DNA of 7,931 bases. Source: Bacteroidota bacterium. GTDB taxonomy: Bacteria > Bacteroidota > Bacteroidia > UKL13-3. The notes under the pieces are model-generated. The model searched no databases. It worked only from the letters and a program-made list of their open reading frames with translations, and was not told the DNA's origin. Below, in pieces: positions 6,430 to 7,931 of this stretch (positions within the stretch are counted from its first letter, which is position 1; every line of letters begins with the position of its first letter). The stretch spans positions 1-7,931 of the forward strand of contig RGVD01000122.1 of NCBI GenBank assembly GCA_010027395.1. Direction: 5' to 3'. Position numbers and translations under genes: made by a program.

Positions 6430-6885
6430 ATGGCAACAACACTGAAAATTGGAGATAAAGCACCTGCATTCACAGGCATAAATGAAAAGGAAGAAACCGT
6501 TAAACTAGCTGATTTTAAAGGCAAGAAACTGGTTTTGTATTTCTATCCACACGATAATACCCCTACATGTACCGAAGAAGCTTGTAACCTCAGAGACAAT
6601 TACCATTCATTTTTGGCAAAAGGCTATAGCATCTTGGGTGTGAGCGAGGATAGTGTGAAGAAGCACCAAAACTTTATCAAAAAACACGAACTTCCCTTTT
6701 CACTTTTAGCCGATACCGACCATGTTATCCATAATCAATTTGGTGTTTGGGGCGAAAAAACCATGTATGGCAAAAAGTATATGGGCACCATTCGCACTAC
6801 CTTTATCATAGATGAAAAAGGCAAGATTGAAGATATCATCGAAAAAGTGGAAGCTAAAAATCACAGTACCCAAATTTTAGGTTAA
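6430..6885 (+). CDS. bcp: Thioredoxin-dependent thiol peroxidase (peroxiredoxin Q/Bcp)
   Basis: A 151-residue atypical 2-Cys peroxiredoxin that reduces hydrogen and organic peroxides using thioredoxin. The active-site segment FYPHDNTPTCTEEACNLRD (38-56) carries Thr44, the peroxidatic Cys47 and, five residues later, the resolving Cys52, the arrangement of E. coli Bcp. Arg122 in IRTTFIIDEKG completes the Pro-Thr-Cys-Arg site. The start KIGDKAPAFTG and the length are normal for the family, with no signal peptide, so it is cytosolic. The gene sits 16 bases after the M23 peptidase gene and 22 bases before the winged-helix-like gene. Confidence 0.96.
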   Translation: MATTLKIGDKAPAFTGINEKEETVKLADFKGKKLVLYFYPHDNTPTCTEEACNLRDNYHSFLAKGYSILGVSEDSVKKHQNFIKKHELPFSLLADTDHVIHNQFGVWGEKTMYGKKYMGTIRTTFIIDEKGKIEDIIEKVEAKNHSTQILG

Positions 6886-6888
6886 TAT

Positions 6889-6896
6889 TATATTTC
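6889..6896 (+). promoter_or_regulatory. Weak -7-like box before the winged-helix-like gene
   Basis: TATATTTC differs from TAnnTTTG only in the last base and lies 11 bases before the ATG at 6908, in a 22-base gap. No -33 TTG is seen at the right spacing, and readthrough from the peroxidase gene is equally plausible. Confidence 0.2.
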
Positions 6897-6907
6897 CGTA
6901 GCCATTT

Positions 6908-7183
6908 ATGATATACGAATTGACCGAAATTGACTATGATATTTTAAATAGTATTTACTTTGTTGAGCCTTTTGAAAAGATTCTTGAGGAAGTAAACTAT
7001 CCCCCAAATGTTGTGGCCGATTGTCTTAAAAGTTTAATTGCTAAGAAATACGTGGTAGCCATGCTTTGGGATGATACCAAGCAGGACTATGTGCGCAGTT
7101 TCATGTACGATAGCGATAATATGAATGCCTATTCATACTTGGCTACCAAGGATGGTTTGTTGGCACATAATTCTCAGGTGTAA
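6908..7183 (+). CDS. Small winged-helix-like hypothetical protein
   Basis: A 91-residue acidic cytosolic protein that I cannot name by family. Predicted layout by eye: helix about 5-17 (LTEIDYDILNSIY), short helix 20-29 (EPFEKILEEV), a turn and a likely recognition helix 32-46 (PPNVVADCLKSLIAKK), a strand 48-54 (YVVAMLW), a wing with DDTKQDYV, and a final YSYLATKDGLLAHN that resembles the closing strand-helix of MarR-type proteins. This order fits a winged-helix fold. With few basic residues in the putative recognition helix, DNA binding is uncertain, and a protein-interaction role is as likely. It lies 22 bases after bcp and 84 bases before the fluoride channel gene. The codon pattern and protein-like composition make it a real gene. 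Confidence 0.8.
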   Translation: MIYELTEIDYDILNSIYFVEPFEKILEEVNYPPNVVADCLKSLIAKKYVVAMLWDDTKQDYVRSFMYDSDNMNAYSYLATKDGLLAHNSQV

Positions 7184-7223
7184 TTTTTTTACCTCGGAAT
7201 TCAAATCAATCTTTTTCTATTTC

Positions 7224-7254
7224 TTGTTTCAAATAACCCACAAGCTTATCTTGC
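7224..7254 (+). promoter_or_regulatory. Candidate promoter for the crcB-rsgA pair
   Basis: TTG at 7224-7226, a 20-base spacer, and TATCTTGC at 7247-7254 fit the layout of Bacteroidota promoters (TTG, about 19-21 bases, TAnnTTTG) with two mismatches in the -7 box. It ends 13 bases before the crcB ATG, in the longest gap of this run of genes. Confidence 0.35.
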
Positions 7255-7267
7255 CCTCAATTATTTT

Positions 7268-7633
7268 ATGAAATCAGTTTTGTTAGTTGGTTTGGGCGGT
7301 GCCATTGGTTCTATGGTAAGGTATGTAGTAGGCTTGCTTTGCAGAGACTTTACTGGAATTTCATTTCCAATTAACACTTTTTTAGTAAATATGATTGGAT
7401 GTTTTTGTATTGGTTTGCTTTCGTTTCAACTAACAAAAAATACAGACCCCGATAATCTCAGACTATTTGCTATTGTAGGCGTATTAGGAGGCTTTACTAC
7501 TTTTTCATCATTTAGCATGGAAGTAATGAACATGTTCAGAGAAAAATTTGTAGTACAAGCTTTATTGTATGTATTTGTTTCAAATGTATTAGGCATTTTT
7601 GCTGCATATATTGGTTATTCATTTAAATCTTAA
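7268..7633 (+). CDS. crcB: Fluoride-specific ion channel CrcB/Fluc
   Basis: A 121-residue inner-membrane protein with four hydrophobic segments (about 2-24, 33-55, 65-88, 97-118), the normal Fluc size. Family residues are present: GGAIGSMVRY with Arg18, the pore Asn41 in LVNMIG, and the TM3 break GGFTTFSSFS (74-83) with Thr77-Thr78 at the structural Na+ site and Phe79/Phe82 of the Phe box. It works as a dual-topology dimer that lets fluoride leave the cell. A single copy is seen, consistent with a homodimer. The 84-base leader does not show the conserved fluoride-riboswitch core, so fluoride control by RNA is not supported. The stop codon overlaps the rsgA start by one base (TAATG), implying coupled translation. 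Confidence 0.95.
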   Translation: MKSVLLVGLGGAIGSMVRYVVGLLCRDFTGISFPINTFLVNMIGCFCIGLLSFQLTKNTDPDNLRLFAIVGVLGGFTTFSSFSMEVMNMFREKFVVQALLYVFVSNVLGIFAAYIGYSFKS

Positions 7634-7931
7634 TGCAGGGAATAGTTATAAAATCTACAGGTAGTTGGTACATGGTTCGCAAGGATGATGGAGATATCGT
7701 TTCCTGTCGTATCAAAGGAAAGTTTAGGTTACAAGGAATAAAACATACAAACCCGGTTACTGTTGGCGATGTGGTGGATTTTGAAATGGAACCAAACAAT
7801 GATAATGGAGTCATTCATAAAATTCATGATCGTAAGAATTATATTATTCGCAAGGCAAATAATTTATCAAAACAAACCCACATCATAGCTGCCAATATTG
7901 ACCAAGCTTTATTGATGGTAACCTTGGCTTT
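7633..7931 (+). CDS. rsgA: Ribosome small-subunit-dependent GTPase RsgA, N-terminal fragment (cut by window edge)
   Basis: The frame opens at ATG 7633 and stays open for 99 codons to the right edge. It covers the N-terminal OB-fold: GIVIKSTGSWYMV (3-15), CRIKGKFRL (25-33), TVGDVVDFE (43-51) and GVIHKIHDRKNYIIRK (59-74). It then reaches the linker into the GTPase domain, HIIAANIDQALLMVTLA (83-99), a very typical RsgA stretch. The circularly permuted GTPase domain and zinc-binding C-terminus lie outside the window. RsgA binds the 30S subunit late in assembly and releases assembly factors on GTP hydrolysis in the cytosol. Its start overlaps the crcB stop by one base. Confidence 0.94.
   Translation, partial: MQGIVIKSTGSWYMVRKDDGDIVSCRIKGKFRLQGIKHTNPVTVGDVVDFEMEPNNDNGVIHKIHDRKNYIIRKANNLSKQTHIIAANIDQALLMVTLA

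Noticed and set aside
7176..7194. Possible terminator hairpin AGGT...ACCT around a T-run after the winged-helix-like gene
   Set aside because: Only four good pairs before a G-T pair and a mismatch, and the T-run is in the loop rather than after the stem.
7184..7267. Fluoride riboswitch upstream of crcB
   Set aside because: The leader is short and AT-rich and does not show the GC-rich paired core expected of the crcB motif.

Overview
The window looks like ordinary chromosome from a member of the Bacteroidota. It is AT-rich and start codons lack strong Shine-Dalgarno sequences. Several candidate promoters resemble the Bacteroidota -7 box TAnnTTTG. The proteins also fit this phylum: an alpha-amino-acid-ester-hydrolase-like secreted CocE/NonD enzyme, a TPR protein with a signal peptide, a lipoprotein with a Ser-Lys-Asp stretch after its cysteine, and a long secreted M23 peptidase. 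The genus cannot be read from the sequence.

Layout: positions 1-2942 are transcribed leftwards and 3244-7931 rightwards, with one divergent junction of about 300 bp (2943-3243). The left arm holds the N-terminal part of a secreted TPR protein (cut by the window edge), then a two-gene unit in which a secreted serine hydrolase (1113-2942) is followed, with a 4-base stop/start overlap, by a small exported NTF2-like protein (664-1116). The right arm starts with an unrecognised lipoprotein (3244-3846). It continues with a compact run on one strand: a FAHD1-type acylpyruvase (3961-4587), a secreted M23 metallopeptidase (4623-6413), a thiol peroxidase Bcp (6430-6885), a 91-residue winged-helix-like protein (6908-7183), a Fluc/CrcB fluoride channel (7268-7633) and the start of RsgA, a ribosome-assembly GTPase (from 7633, cut by the right edge). 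Gaps of 16-84 bases and a TAATG overlap suggest one or two operons of housekeeping character. I see no shared pathway linking them.

The least ordinary DNA lies at and just right of the divergent junction. A GC-rich 20-base palindromic element occurs twice in the same orientation, on either side of the orphan lipoprotein gene, and resembles a REP element. Further right, a degenerate 8-base tandem repeat runs from just after the acylpyruvase stop into the start of the peptidase gene. I found no transposase, integrase, CRISPR array, rRNA, tRNA, phage gene or recognisable defence system. The window does not show a convincing new multi-gene system; the findings are local curiosities.
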